61,365 bases of DNA, taken from positions 1 to 61,365 of the forward strand of contig UQYI01000016.1 in NCBI GenBank assembly GCA_900545265.1, in the 5' to 3' direction. How positions within the stretch are numbered: position 1 is the first letter of the stretch; each line of letters starts with the position of its first letter. Of this stretch, positions 1 to 7,921 are shown in pieces. Made by a program: the position numbers and the translations under genes. The notes below the pieces were generated by a model. It was not told where the DNA came from, did not search any database, and saw only the letters and a list, made by a program, of their open reading frames with translations. This DNA is from an uncultured Eubacteriales bacterium. Its GTDB lineage: Bacteria > Bacillota > Clostridia > Christensenellales > CAG-138.

Positions 1-766
1 GAGGTGCAAAGGCATACTTGAAGATGAGGCCGAAAGCTTCGGGAACCTTGGTGATGTTGGCAAAGAAGATGATCAGGCCGCCCAGCAGATAGAAGCAGGC
101 CATAACGGGCACCAGCTTCTCGGTAACGGAGGCAAGACGATCCATACCGCCCAGGAAGATGAAGCCGGAAATGACTACCAGCAGGATACCGATGATCCAG
201 GAAGGAATGCCGAAGGCAGTCTGCGCCGTAGAACCAATGGAGTTGGACTGCACCATGCAGCCGAAGAAGCCCAGAGCCAGGATAATGGCAATGGCAAAGA
301 AACCGGCCAGGAACTTACCGAAGCCGCCCTTGAAAGCGGTGCGGATGTAGTACACGGGGCCGCCCAGAACTTCGCCGTTCTCCTTCTTGATACGGGTCTT
401 CTGGGCCAGCACGGCTTCTGCGTAGATGGTGGCCATGCCCAGGAAAGCGATGACCCACATCCAGAAGATGGCGCCGGGGCCGCCGATCAGGATAGCGCCG
501 GAAGCACCTACGATGTTGCCGGTACCTACCTGCGCGGCGATGGCCGTGGCCAGAGCCTGGAAGGAGCTCATGCCGCCGCCCTGCTTACCGCCCTTGAGGG
601 ACAGATTGCCGAAGACGTTTTTCATGCCTTCGCCAAAGCAGCGAACCTGGACGAACTTGGTCTTGATGGAGAACCAGAGGCCGCAGGCAATGAGGAGAAT
701 GACGAGGATGTAGTCAGACAGATACGAATTAATCGTCTGCACAATAGGGAGCAGGATGTCGTTCAT
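1..766 (-). CDS. AGCS-family amino acid:cation symporter, copy 1 (3' end beyond window)
   Basis: N-terminal ~255 residues of an alanine/glycine:cation symporter of the AGCS family, an inner-membrane carrier that takes up small neutral amino acids with Na+ or H+. The visible part is nearly superimposable on the complete copy immediately upstream (stop at 1250), including the MNDILLPIVQTIN start, the KFVQVRCFGEGM loop, the glycine-rich SSFQALATAIAAQVGTGNIVG segment and GGPVYYIRTAFKG. The start is the ATG whose complement is 764-766, preceded by AGGAGG. The C-terminal half lies outside the window. Many synonymous and some amino acid differences from copy 2 show a true paralogue and not a duplicated read. 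It has its own putative promoter, and a terminator separates it from copy 2. Family is certain from sequence; the exact substrate is inference. Confidence 0.93.
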   Translation of the reverse strand, partial: MNDILLPIVQTINSYLSDYILVILLIACGLWFSIKTKFVQVRCFGEGMKNVFGNLSLKGGKQGGGMSSFQALATAIAAQVGTGNIVGASGAILIGGPGAIFWMWVIAFLGMATIYAEAVLAQKTRIKKENGEVLGGPVYYIRTAFKGGFGKFLAGFFAIAIILALGFFGCMVQSNSIGSTAQTAFGIPSWIIGILLVVISGFIFLGGMDRLASVTEKLVPVMACFYLLGGLIIFFANITKVPEAFGLIFKYAFAP

Positions 767-842
767 AAATTTTTCCTCCTGTAAGTGTATCCGGGTTGAA
801 AGGAGACACCCCAATTTCTCCTTCTACGCCCTGATTATCATC

Positions 843-871
843 AGTTTACTAAATTCTTTTTTGAATCTCAA
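843..871 (-). promoter_or_regulatory. Putative sigma-A promoter for symporter copy 1
   Basis: On the minus strand TTGAGA (871-866), a 17-nt spacer and TAAACT (848-843). The sequence lies in an A+T-rich leader about 77 nt upstream of the start codon. The -10 box is only moderate. A GATAAT at 839-834 is an alternative. Confidence 0.4.
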
Positions 872-1048
872 CGTTTTTTTCGATACGCCTTTTTTTCACC
901 CTCCTGTGGTTTGCATGATTTTTTGCTTTAGGATGCATTTTGTAAAATTGTATTCCGCCGGATTTAAGTCTATTACGATTTTTTCTATTTTATCTGTCGG
1001 TTTTATATGAATTACTGTATTTTAAATCCTTCATTTCGTTCATCATTC

Positions 1049-1088
1049 GTTCATAAAATGTTTAAAAATACGGACTTTTTGTGAACTT
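1049..1088. promoter_or_regulatory. Conserved upstream element of symporter copy 1
   Basis: GTTCATAAAAT (1049-1059) and GTGAACTT (1081-1088), start-to-start distance exactly 32 nt. The same two words with the same spacing occur upstream of copy 2 (2928-2967), at a similar distance from its start codon (283 versus 266 nt). GTTCA and TGAAC form an inverted repeat. The rest of the two leaders is not obviously alike. It could be an operator pair on one DNA face or a distal promoter. The remaining intergenic stretch up to 1185 shows no gene. Confidence 0.45.
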
Positions 1089-1185
1089 TAAACGTACCTT
1101 TTGTAAACGTGCCGTATCAGGCTGCAAAAGCCTGACAATTTCAGACAATACTGTCCTGAAGAACCGTTTTTAAAATCTGCCCACT

Positions 1186-1216
1186 AAAAAAGGAGCCCTG
1201 GGGTAAGGCTCCTTTT
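1186..1216 (-). terminator. Rho-independent terminator of symporter copy 2
   Basis: Ten-base stem (AAAAGGAGCC paired with GGCTCCTTTT) around a 9-nt loop, followed on the minus strand by a run of T. It lies 34 nt past the stop codon of copy 2 and before the promoter region of copy 1. Confidence 0.85.
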
Positions 1217-1249
1217 AAGGCCTATGCTCGTAAAATGCCGCTTACCGCA

Positions 1250-2662
1250 TTACTTGAGCGCATCCTGCTTCTTCCCAAAGTAGGTAGCAGACACCACGAG
1301 TCCCGTGCAGGCGACGAGGCCGATAACGTTGGGGATAACCATCAGCTGGTTGAACATGTCACTGAGCTCCCATACCAGGTCGTTGGAGGCCAGAGTGCCC
1401 AGGAAGATGAAGATCAGAGAGATGATGGTGTATACGATCTTGGCAATTTTGGCGCTCTTTTCGGTCTTGCCGAAGAGATACTCCACGTTGATCTTGCCGA
1501 ACATGTTCCAGCCCAGCACGGTGGAGAAAGCAAAGAAGAACAGCGCCACGGCGATAAACATGTTGCCGCCGGCTTCGCCCAGCAGGGTGCCGAAAGCAGT
1601 CTGGGCCAGGTTGGTCTTGTTGATGGCTTCGGGGATGGTGCCGTCGGCCAGAATACCGCCCTTGGTATACAGGGTGATGATAACGGTCAGAGCGGTGATG
1701 GTCAACACCACGAAGGTATCGATAAACACGCCGATCATGGCCACGGTACCCTGCTCATGAGGATCCTTTACGTTGGCCTGTGCATGTGCATGGGGGGTGG
1801 AACCCATACCGGCTTCGTTGGAGAACAGACCACGCTTTGCGCCCTGAGAAATAGCCTTTTTAATGGCTGCGCCGAAGGCACCGCCGATGATGGCCTGAGG
1901 TGCAAAGGCATACTTGAAGATGAGGCCGAAAGCTTCGGGAACCTTGGTGATATTGCCAAAGAAGATGATCAGGCCGCCTACCAGATAGAGGACTGCCATG
2001 ATGGGGACAATCTTTTCCGTGACAGAAGCCAGACGGTCCATGTCACCCAGGAAGATGAAGCCTGCAATAATCACCAGCGCAATGCCCACTACCCAGGAAG
2101 GGATACCGAAGGCGGTTTCGGCGGTGGATCCGATGGAATTGGACTGCACCATGCAGCCGAAGAAGCCCAGAGCCAGAATGATAGCCACTGCAAAGAAGCC
2201 GGCCATGATCTTGCCGAAGGTTCCTTTAAAGGCGGTGCGGATGTAATACACGGGGCCGCCCAGAACCTGTCCGTTGTCCTTCTTGATACGGGTCTTCTGA
2301 GCCAGCACAGCTTCTGCATAGATGGTGGCCATGCCCAGGAAGGCAATGATCCACATCCAGAAGATGGCGCCGGGGCCGCCCACCAGAATAGCGCCGCAGG
2401 CACCCACGATGTTGCCGGTACCTACCTGTGCGGCGATGGCCGTGGCCAGAGCCTGGAAGGAGCTCATGCCGCCGCCCTGTTTGCCGCCGTTAAGAGAGAG
2501 CTTGCCAAAGACATTTTTCATACCTTCGCCAAAGCAGCGGACCTGGACGAACTTGGTCTTGATGGAGAACCAGAGGCCGCAGCCGAGAAGCAGAATGACC
2601 AGGATATAGTCAGACAGATACGTGTTGATCGTCTGCACAATAGGGAGCAGAATGTCGTTCAT
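1250..2662 (-). CDS. AGCS-family amino acid:cation symporter, copy 2
   Basis: Complete 470-residue alanine/glycine:cation symporter of the AGCS family (about 10-11 membrane segments, usual length 440-480). Seen directly: the family-typical VGTGNIVGACGAILVGGPGA segment, GLFSNEAGMGSTPHAHA in the middle of the protein, and NVEYLFG near the C-terminal third. Start ATG is preceded by AGGAGG. A strong promoter (TTGATA-17-TAGAAT) lies about 73 nt upstream and a terminator follows, so it is probably monocistronic. The neighbour in the same orientation is a close paralogue, indicating tandem duplication followed by divergence. Sodium- or proton-coupled uptake of alanine, glycine or serine is known for the family; which amino acid is carried cannot be told from sequence. 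Confidence 0.95.
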   Translation of the reverse strand: MNDILLPIVQTINTYLSDYILVILLLGCGLWFSIKTKFVQVRCFGEGMKNVFGKLSLNGGKQGGGMSSFQALATAIAAQVGTGNIVGACGAILVGGPGAIFWMWIIAFLGMATIYAEAVLAQKTRIKKDNGQVLGGPVYYIRTAFKGTFGKIMAGFFAVAIILALGFFGCMVQSNSIGSTAETAFGIPSWVVGIALVIIAGFIFLGDMDRLASVTEKIVPIMAVLYLVGGLIIFFGNITKVPEAFGLIFKYAFAPQAIIGGAFGAAIKKAISQGAKRGLFSNEAGMGSTPHAHAQANVKDPHEQGTVAMIGVFIDTFVVLTITALTVIITLYTKGGILADGTIPEAINKTNLAQTAFGTLLGEAGGNMFIAVALFFFAFSTVLGWNMFGKINVEYLFGKTEKSAKIAKIVYTIISLIFIFLGTLASNDLVWELSDMFNQLMVIPNVIGLVACTGLVVSATYFGKKQDALK

Positions 2663-2734
2663 TATGGATCCTCCTGTTTTTTCGGGACGGGCGGAAAGTA
2701 CCCCATCAGTCCGTTTTATGTCCCTGTTGTTATC

Positions 2735-2763
2735 ATTCTACATAATAATTTCACATTTATCAA
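2735..2763 (-). promoter_or_regulatory. Promoter of symporter copy 2
   Basis: Minus-strand TTGATA (2763-2758), 17-nt spacer, TAGAAT (2740-2735). Good match to the housekeeping consensus, at a suitable distance from the ATG at 2662. Confidence 0.7.
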
Positions 2764-2927
2764 CGGTTTAGCCTATGCCCGCCTGTGCTTATATGGCGTT
2801 TTTTGCATCGGTTTTCATATCGAATATGCAAATATATCTTTTTGGCGCCCAAAAAACGATTGTTGATTATGTATATTTTATTTCTCTGCATTTTCAGTTT
2901 CGAAATTATTCAATACGTTTACAATTT

Positions 2928-2967
2928 GTTCATAAAATAGGCCGAATCGTGACGGAATTGTGAACTT
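2928..2967. promoter_or_regulatory. Conserved upstream element of symporter copy 2
   Basis: GTTCATAAAAT (2928-2938) and GTGAACTT (2960-2967), again 32 nt start to start as at 1049-1088. It sits about 165 nt upstream of the copy 2 promoter, within the 488-nt divergent space shared with iorA, so it could serve either gene. The rest of this space holds no gene. Confidence 0.45.
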
Positions 2968-3094
2968 CCCGCATTGATGACTATGATCTGTGTCTTTGGC
3001 TTGCGTATAAACAGGCGGACGTTATGTTCTTCTTCCCGACCGTTTTTCCATATACCCCCGGATTGTATATCAGATAATATATTTGTATTTCTCT

Positions 3095-3123
3095 TTGACC
3101 TATGTCATACTAATGGATAGAAA
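3095..3123 (+). promoter_or_regulatory. Possible promoter of iorAB
   Basis: TTGACC (3095-3100), 17-nt spacer, TAGAAA (3118-3123), 27 nt before the iorA start codon. The -10 is weak, so this is a tentative assignment. Confidence 0.35.
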
Positions 3124-3150
3124 TCTGTCTGATCGGGAGGTTGTCCAGTA

Positions 3151-4872
3151 ATGAAAAAGCTTCTTTTGGGGAACGGCGCCATCGCCCGGGGCCTGTATGA
3201 GGCCGGATGCCGCTTTGTTTCCTCCTATCCCGGCACCCCCTCCACGGAGGTCACCGAAGAGGCCGCCCTGTACCCCGAAATCTACGCCGAATGGGCTCCC
3301 AATGAAAAGTGCGCCATGGAGGCCGCTTTGGGCGCTTCCATTGCCGGGGCAAGAGCCGCCACCGCCATGAAGCATGTAGGCCTGAACGTGGCCGCCGACC
3401 CCCTGTTTACCGCCAGCTACACCGGTGTCAACGGAGGCATGGTAGTTATCGTAGCGGATGATCCGGGGATGCATTCCTCCCAGAACGAGCAGGATTCCCG
3501 GCACCATGCCATTGCTTCCAAGCTTCCCATGCTGGAGCCCGGAGATTCCGCCGAATGCCGGGATTATGCCAAGCTGGCCTTTGCCCTTTCCGAACAGTTC
3601 GACACACCGGTACTCCTGCGCACCTGCACCCGGGTGGCTCACTCCCAGAGTCTGGTGGAGCTGTTTGACCGGGAAGAGTGCCCGTTAAGCGAGTATACTA
3701 AAAATCCCGCCAAGTTTGTTATGACCCCCGGCAACGCCATTCCCGCCCATGTACGGGTGGAACAGCGCACCGAAGCCCTGCGGCAGTGGAACGAAAACTC
3801 CCCTATCCTCAAAGAAGAGATGGGCAGCGGCGAATGGGGCATCATTACCTCCGGCATCAGTTATCAATACGTGAAGGAAGCCCTGCCTGACGCCAGTGTG
3901 CTGAAGATAGGCATGGTCAATCCCCTGCCGCTGGAACGTATGGCGGCTTTCGCCAAAAAGGTCAAAAAGCTGGCCGTAGTGGAAGAACTGGATCCTATTA
4001 TGGAGGAACAGCTCCGGGCCATGGGCATCCATGTGGATCTGGGCAAAAAGGAACTGGGGCTTTTGGGCGAATACTCCCAGAGCCGTATCCGGGCGGCCTT
4101 CGGCATTGCCAATCCGGAAAATCAGAAGCTGGAGGAGCCCCTGCCCGTGCGTCCCCCGGTACTCTGCCCCGGCTGTCCCCACAGAGGCCTGTTCCATGTG
4201 CTACATAAACTGAAAGTACGGGTCTCCGGGGATATCGGCTGCTATACGCTTGGAGCTGCAGCCCCTCTGAGCGCCATGGACACCACCATCTGTATGGGTG
4301 CTTCCGTTGGCGTGCTTCACGGCATGAATAAAGTCCGTCCGGAGGAAAAGGTACCTGCCGTGGCGGTCATAGGCGACTCCACCTTCATGCACAGCGGCAT
4401 GACCGGATTGGTGAACCTGGTATACAATCAGGGCTTTGGCCTGGTGCTGATTTTGGATAACTCCATCACCGGCATGACCGGCCACCAGCAGAACCCCTTG
4501 ACGGGTATGACCCTGAAGAACCAGCCTACGGCTCAGCTTTCCGCCGAAGCTATTGTAAAGGCCTGCGGTATCGAGCGGGTGCGGGTGGAAGACCCGCAGG
4601 ATCTCAAGGGTCTGGAAGCCGCTATCCGGGAAGAACTGGCCGCCAAGGCGCCCTCGGTGATCATCGTACGCCGTCCCTGCGCTCTGCTGAAGTGGGTCAA
4701 GCACAATCCCGCGCTTCATGTTGATGCAGACAAATGCCGCAGCTGCCGGGCCTGTATGCAGATCGGCTGCCCGGCCCTGGTCTTTGCGGATAAAGCCCGG
4801 ATCGATCCCACCCTGTGCGTAGGCTGTGGGCTGTGCGAACAGCTTTGCCATTTTGACGCCATTAAAGCATAA
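3151..4872 (+). CDS. iorA: Indolepyruvate:ferredoxin oxidoreductase, alpha subunit
   Basis: Large subunit of the thiamine-diphosphate enzyme that oxidatively decarboxylates aryl-2-oxoacids (indolepyruvate, phenylpyruvate) to aryl-acyl-CoA while reducing ferredoxin, a cytoplasmic step of aromatic amino acid fermentation. The 573 residues show the N-terminal pyrimidine-binding domain (SSYPGTPSTEV; VADDPGMHSSQNEQDSR), a CPGCPHRG motif near residue 338, the TPP/Mg-binding GDSTFMHSG segment, and at the C-terminus two 4Fe-4S ferredoxin motifs (CRSCRACMQIGC near 529 and CVGCGLCEQLC near 556). GGGAGG precedes the ATG. Length matches the family. It is followed after 15 nt by iorB, forming the usual two-gene operon. 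It can also run in reverse to make aryl-pyruvates; direction cannot be read from sequence. Confidence 0.96.
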   Translation: MKKLLLGNGAIARGLYEAGCRFVSSYPGTPSTEVTEEAALYPEIYAEWAPNEKCAMEAALGASIAGARAATAMKHVGLNVAADPLFTASYTGVNGGMVVIVADDPGMHSSQNEQDSRHHAIASKLPMLEPGDSAECRDYAKLAFALSEQFDTPVLLRTCTRVAHSQSLVELFDREECPLSEYTKNPAKFVMTPGNAIPAHVRVEQRTEALRQWNENSPILKEEMGSGEWGIITSGISYQYVKEALPDASVLKIGMVNPLPLERMAAFAKKVKKLAVVEELDPIMEEQLRAMGIHVDLGKKELGLLGEYSQSRIRAAFGIANPENQKLEEPLPVRPPVLCPGCPHRGLFHVLHKLKVRVSGDIGCYTLGAAAPLSAMDTTICMGASVGVLHGMNKVRPEEKVPAVAVIGDSTFMHSGMTGLVNLVYNQGFGLVLILDNSITGMTGHQQNPLTGMTLKNQPTAQLSAEAIVKACGIERVRVEDPQDLKGLEAAIREELAAKAPSVIIVRRPCALLKWVKHNPALHVDADKCRSCRACMQIGCPALVFADKARIDPTLCVGCGLCEQLCHFDAIKA

Positions 4873-4887
4873 GAGAGGAGCCAGAGT

Positions 4888-5457
4888 ATGGAAACCAAAT
4901 CCATTATGATCGTAGGCGTAGGGGGCCAGGGTACGCTTTTGGCTTCCCGGATCATCGGCCACGCCCTGACGGGTAAGGGCTATGACGTAAAGCTTTCTGA
5001 GGTACACGGTATGTCCCAGCGGGGCGGCAGCGTGGTGACCTATGTGAAATACGGAGAGAAAGTTTATTCTCCTCTGGTAGATCTTGGAGAAGCAGACTGC
5101 ATCCTCTCCTTTGAAAAGCTGGAGGCCGCCCGCTTCCTGCCTTACCTGAAAAAGGAAGGACGGCTCATCACCAACCTGCAGGAAACCCTGCCCATGCCGG
5201 TGATCACCGGCGCCATGGCCTATCCTCAGGAACTGACGGAGAAGTTGGAAGCACGCTGCCGGCTCACAGCCATCGACGCCCTGTCCATAGCCATGGAGGC
5301 AGGCTCTCCCAAGGCCGTTAACGTGGTACTTGTAGGCGTGCTCAGCCGGTATATGGATATTCCGGAGGCCGACTGGCTGTCTGCGCTGGAAGCCACTGTG
5401 CCCCCCAAGTTCCTGGAACTGAACAAAAAGGCCTTCCTCCTGGGACGGGCGGCGTAA
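4888..5457 (+). CDS. iorB: Indolepyruvate:ferredoxin oxidoreductase, beta subunit
   Basis: Small gamma-type subunit (189 residues) that completes the IorAB heterodimer and carries the CoA/2-oxoacid-binding domain. Diagnostic features are the N-terminal IVGVGGQGTLLASRII glycine-rich loop and the SEVHGMSQRGGSVVTYVKYG segment typical of 2-oxoacid:acceptor oxidoreductase gamma domains. A GAGAGGAG site precedes the ATG and the gap to iorA is only 15 nt, so the two are co-translated from one message. Downstream are about 180 nt without recognisable features (5458-5640), then a terminator shared with convergent thrS. Confidence 0.95.
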   Translation: METKSIMIVGVGGQGTLLASRIIGHALTGKGYDVKLSEVHGMSQRGGSVVTYVKYGEKVYSPLVDLGEADCILSFEKLEAARFLPYLKKEGRLITNLQETLPMPVITGAMAYPQELTEKLEARCRLTAIDALSIAMEAGSPKAVNVVLVGVLSRYMDIPEADWLSALEATVPPKFLELNKKAFLLGRAA

Positions 5458-5640
5458 CCGAATATAAGGCGAAAAGACACATGGCAAGTATTCTCCGTGG
5501 ATAGAAACGAAGCCGTGTCGCATCTCGCTGCTCTGTAGTTGGATACACCGTTGATAGACGAAGCCCGCAGCCTTCCCACTGTTAGTCTATATGCCTTACT
5601 TCCGTCTGCAACAGGTTCCGTTTCGCATTCCGGGTAAACA

Positions 5641-5668
5641 AAAGAAGCCGCAACAGCGGCTTCTTTTT
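5641..5668. terminator. Bidirectional terminator between iorB and thrS
   Basis: GAAGCCGC, 4-nt loop AACA, GCGGCTTC, flanked by A-rich and T-rich tracts so that it has a U-run on both strands. It lies 16 nt past the thrS stop codon and about 185 nt past the iorB stop. Confidence 0.85.
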
Positions 5669-5683
5669 CTGTTTTTGTTTGGT

Positions 5684-7588
5684 TTACAGGGCTTTAGTTT
5701 CCACCTCTTCCGTGATCTTCTTGAGGAAATCCTCCAGGCTCATGGTACCCAGATCCCCGTCCTTACGGGAACGGACGGCCACAAGATCCTGCTCCACTTC
5801 CTTATCGCCCAACACCAGCATGTAGGGAATCTTTTGCATCTGGGCCTCACGAATCTTAAAGCCGATCTTTTCGTTCCGCAAATCTATATCACAACGGATG
5901 CCTGCTTTGTCCAGTGCGGCTTGCACCTGCTTGCACTTCTCCGCCGCCCGGTCAGTAATGGGCAGCACGATGGCCTGCACCGGCGCCAGCCAGGTGGGGA
6001 AGGCCCCTGCAAAGTGCTCCGTGATCACACCGATAAACCGCTCAATAGAACCGAACACCACCCGGTGGATCATCACCGGCCGATGCTTTTCACCATCCTG
6101 CCCCACATACTCCAGTTCGAACCGCTCCGGAAGCTGCATATCCAGCTGGATGGTTCCGCACTGCCAGGTACGTCCCAGACAGTCTGCAATGTGGAAGTCA
6201 AGTTTGGGGCCATAAAATGCACCGTCGCCTTCGTTGACCACATAGTCCTTGCCCATTTCCTGAATGGCAGCGCTGAGAGTTTCCTCGGCAAAGCGCCAGT
6301 CCTTCTCTTCCCCGATATGATCTTCCGGCATGGTGGAAAGCTCGATGGTATACTTAAGCCCGAAAGTGCTGTACACCTCGTCAAAAAGCTTGACCACGTT
6401 TTTGATCTCATCCTTCATCTGCTCCCAGGTCATGAAGATATGCGCGTCGTCCTGCGTGAAGCAGCGCACCCGGAAAAGCCCGTGAAGGGCGCCGGAAAGC
6501 TCATGACGATGAACGATGCCCAGTTCCCCTACCCGCAGGGGCAGATCCCGGTAAGAATGCATCTGAGTCTTATAAACCAGCATGCCGCCGGGGCAGTTCA
6601 TGGGCTTGATGGCAAAGTCTTCCCCATCGATGACGGTGGTGTACATGTTGTTTTTGTAGTGATCCCAGTGGCCGCTGCGCTCCCAAAGGGTTCGGCTGAG
6701 AATGATGGGGGTGGAGACCTCCACATAACCATAGCGCTTATGCACCGCTCTCCAGTAATCGATAAGAGTATTTTTCAGCACCATGCCTTTGGGCAGGAAG
6801 AAGGGAAAACCGGGGCCTTCGTCCATAATGGCAAACAGACCCAGTTCCTTGCCCAGCTTCCGATGATCCCGCTTTTTAGCTTCTTCCAGCATCTGCAGAT
6901 AAGCATCCAGATCGGCCTTCTTTTCAAAGGCGGTACCGTAGATACGCTGAAGCATCTTGTTCTTTTCGGAACCGCGCCAGTAGGCACCGGCCACGCTCAT
7001 GAGCTTGCAGTTTTTCACCTTGCCAGTGGAAGGGACGTGAGGGCCTGCGCACAGATCTACGAACTCACCCTGGCGATAAAAGCTGATAACGGCATCCTCG
7101 GGCAGATCCCGGATCAGCTCCACCTTATAGGGCTCTTCCTTTTCTTCCATATAACGGATAGCCTCTTCCCGGGGCAGCTCAAAGCGTTCCAGAGGCAGGT
7201 TTTCTTTTTGGATCTTAGCCATTTCCTTTTCGATAGCGGCCAGATCCTCAGAGGTAAAGGGCTGAGGCGCATCAAAGTCATAATAGAAGCCGTTATCAAT
7301 GGAGGGACCGATAGCCAGTTTGATCTCCGGGTGCAGGCGTTTGACGGCCTGAGCCAGTACATGACTGGCAGTATGACGGTAAGTACGGCGGCCGCCGTCA
7401 TCTTCAAAGGTAAGCAGCTTCAGCTGACAGTCGTGGCCGATAGGCATAAAATCATCGCAGACTTTACCATCGATCTCACAGGCCAGCGTGGCCTTGCCCA
7501 GCCGGGGGCTGATGGAATTGGCGATATCCAGCGCCGTGGCAGTATCTTCGTAGTTCCTCTGAGAACCATCGGGAAAGGTTACGAGCAT
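5684..7588 (-). CDS. thrS: Threonyl-tRNA synthetase
   Basis: Class II aminoacyl-tRNA synthetase charging tRNA-Thr in the cytoplasm. The 634 residues run in canonical order: N-terminal TGS domain beginning MLVTFPDGSQ, the editing (SAD) domain with HTASHVLAQAVKRLHP, the catalytic core (MNCPGGMLVYK; HRHELSGALHGLFRVRCFTQDDAHIF; the late FIGVITEHFAGAFPTWLAP) and the C-terminal anticodon-binding domain. The open frame extends 32 codons upstream through the T-box leader, but the ATG at 7588 is chosen because it follows AGGAGG and starts the TGS domain. Expression is controlled by an upstream T-box that senses uncharged tRNA. Single gene, closed by the terminator at 5641-5668. Confidence 0.98.
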   Translation of the reverse strand: MLVTFPDGSQRNYEDTATALDIANSISPRLGKATLACEIDGKVCDDFMPIGHDCQLKLLTFEDDGGRRTYRHTASHVLAQAVKRLHPEIKLAIGPSIDNGFYYDFDAPQPFTSEDLAAIEKEMAKIQKENLPLERFELPREEAIRYMEEKEEPYKVELIRDLPEDAVISFYRQGEFVDLCAGPHVPSTGKVKNCKLMSVAGAYWRGSEKNKMLQRIYGTAFEKKADLDAYLQMLEEAKKRDHRKLGKELGLFAIMDEGPGFPFFLPKGMVLKNTLIDYWRAVHKRYGYVEVSTPIILSRTLWERSGHWDHYKNNMYTTVIDGEDFAIKPMNCPGGMLVYKTQMHSYRDLPLRVGELGIVHRHELSGALHGLFRVRCFTQDDAHIFMTWEQMKDEIKNVVKLFDEVYSTFGLKYTIELSTMPEDHIGEEKDWRFAEETLSAAIQEMGKDYVVNEGDGAFYGPKLDFHIADCLGRTWQCGTIQLDMQLPERFELEYVGQDGEKHRPVMIHRVVFGSIERFIGVITEHFAGAFPTWLAPVQAIVLPITDRAAEKCKQVQAALDKAGIRCDIDLRNEKIGFKIREAQMQKIPYMLVLGDKEVEQDLVAVRSRKDGDLGTMSLEDFLKKITEEVETKAL

Positions 7589-7630
7589 TGTATATATCCT
7601 CCTGTTGAAATAGTAGTAAGAGCGGCCACG

Positions 7631-7836
7631 AAAAAACGCCTCAATGCCGATGCATTGGGGCGTCAAGAACGCGGTTCCACCCAAATTGGTACTCTTTGCA
7701 GGCTGTATGGGGCCTGCACCCCCAGGTCACCGGGCGGTCTTCCCCTCCGCCTCCCCCACCGCCTTTTCAGCTGCCGGCGGCTCTCTTGGAGGAAGGCCCT
7801 CGGAAGGTACTGCTTCCCGGGTCATACCCGAATCAT
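7631..7836 (-). promoter_or_regulatory. T-box leader of thrS
   Basis: Transcribed leader between the promoter and thrS. It contains the hallmark T-box antiterminator sequence GGGTGGAACCGCG (7682-7670 on the minus strand) followed by a strong terminator hairpin (7663-7636) with its U-run at 7635-7631. Pairing of uncharged tRNA with the T-box region stabilises the antiterminator and allows read-through. ACC (threonine) triplets occur in the Stem I region, but I cannot fix the specifier loop by eye. The leader is short for a T-box (about 155 nt before the T-box sequence). Confidence 0.93.
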
Positions 7837-7841
7837 AAGGT

Positions 7842-7869
7842 ATTATATCACGTTTTTCCAGGCTGTCAA
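7842..7869 (-). promoter_or_regulatory. thrS: Promoter of the thrS T-box transcript
   Basis: Perfect consensus boxes on the minus strand: TTGACA (7869-7864), 16-nt spacer, TATAAT (7847-7842). Predicted transcription start near 7836. Confidence 0.88.
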
Positions 7870-7921
7870 GGGAGGGTGTGGTGAACGGTATTTGCCAGTG
7901 GTACCATCGCATTTTCCAAGG

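Noticed and set aside
1..2662. Possibility that the two symporter copies are an assembly duplication
   Set aside because: They differ at many third positions, at several residues and throughout the leaders, so they are diverged paralogues.
1235..2866. 543-codon open frame on the plus strand
   Set aside because: It is the mirror of the AGCS symporter gene, has no ribosome site and encodes repetitive His/Gly/Asp-rich sequence typical of antisense reading of a G+C-rich gene.
5458..5640. Possible small RNA between iorB and the shared terminator
   Set aside because: A short GATAGAC/GTCTAT repeat is visible, but no promoter or convincing fold was found.
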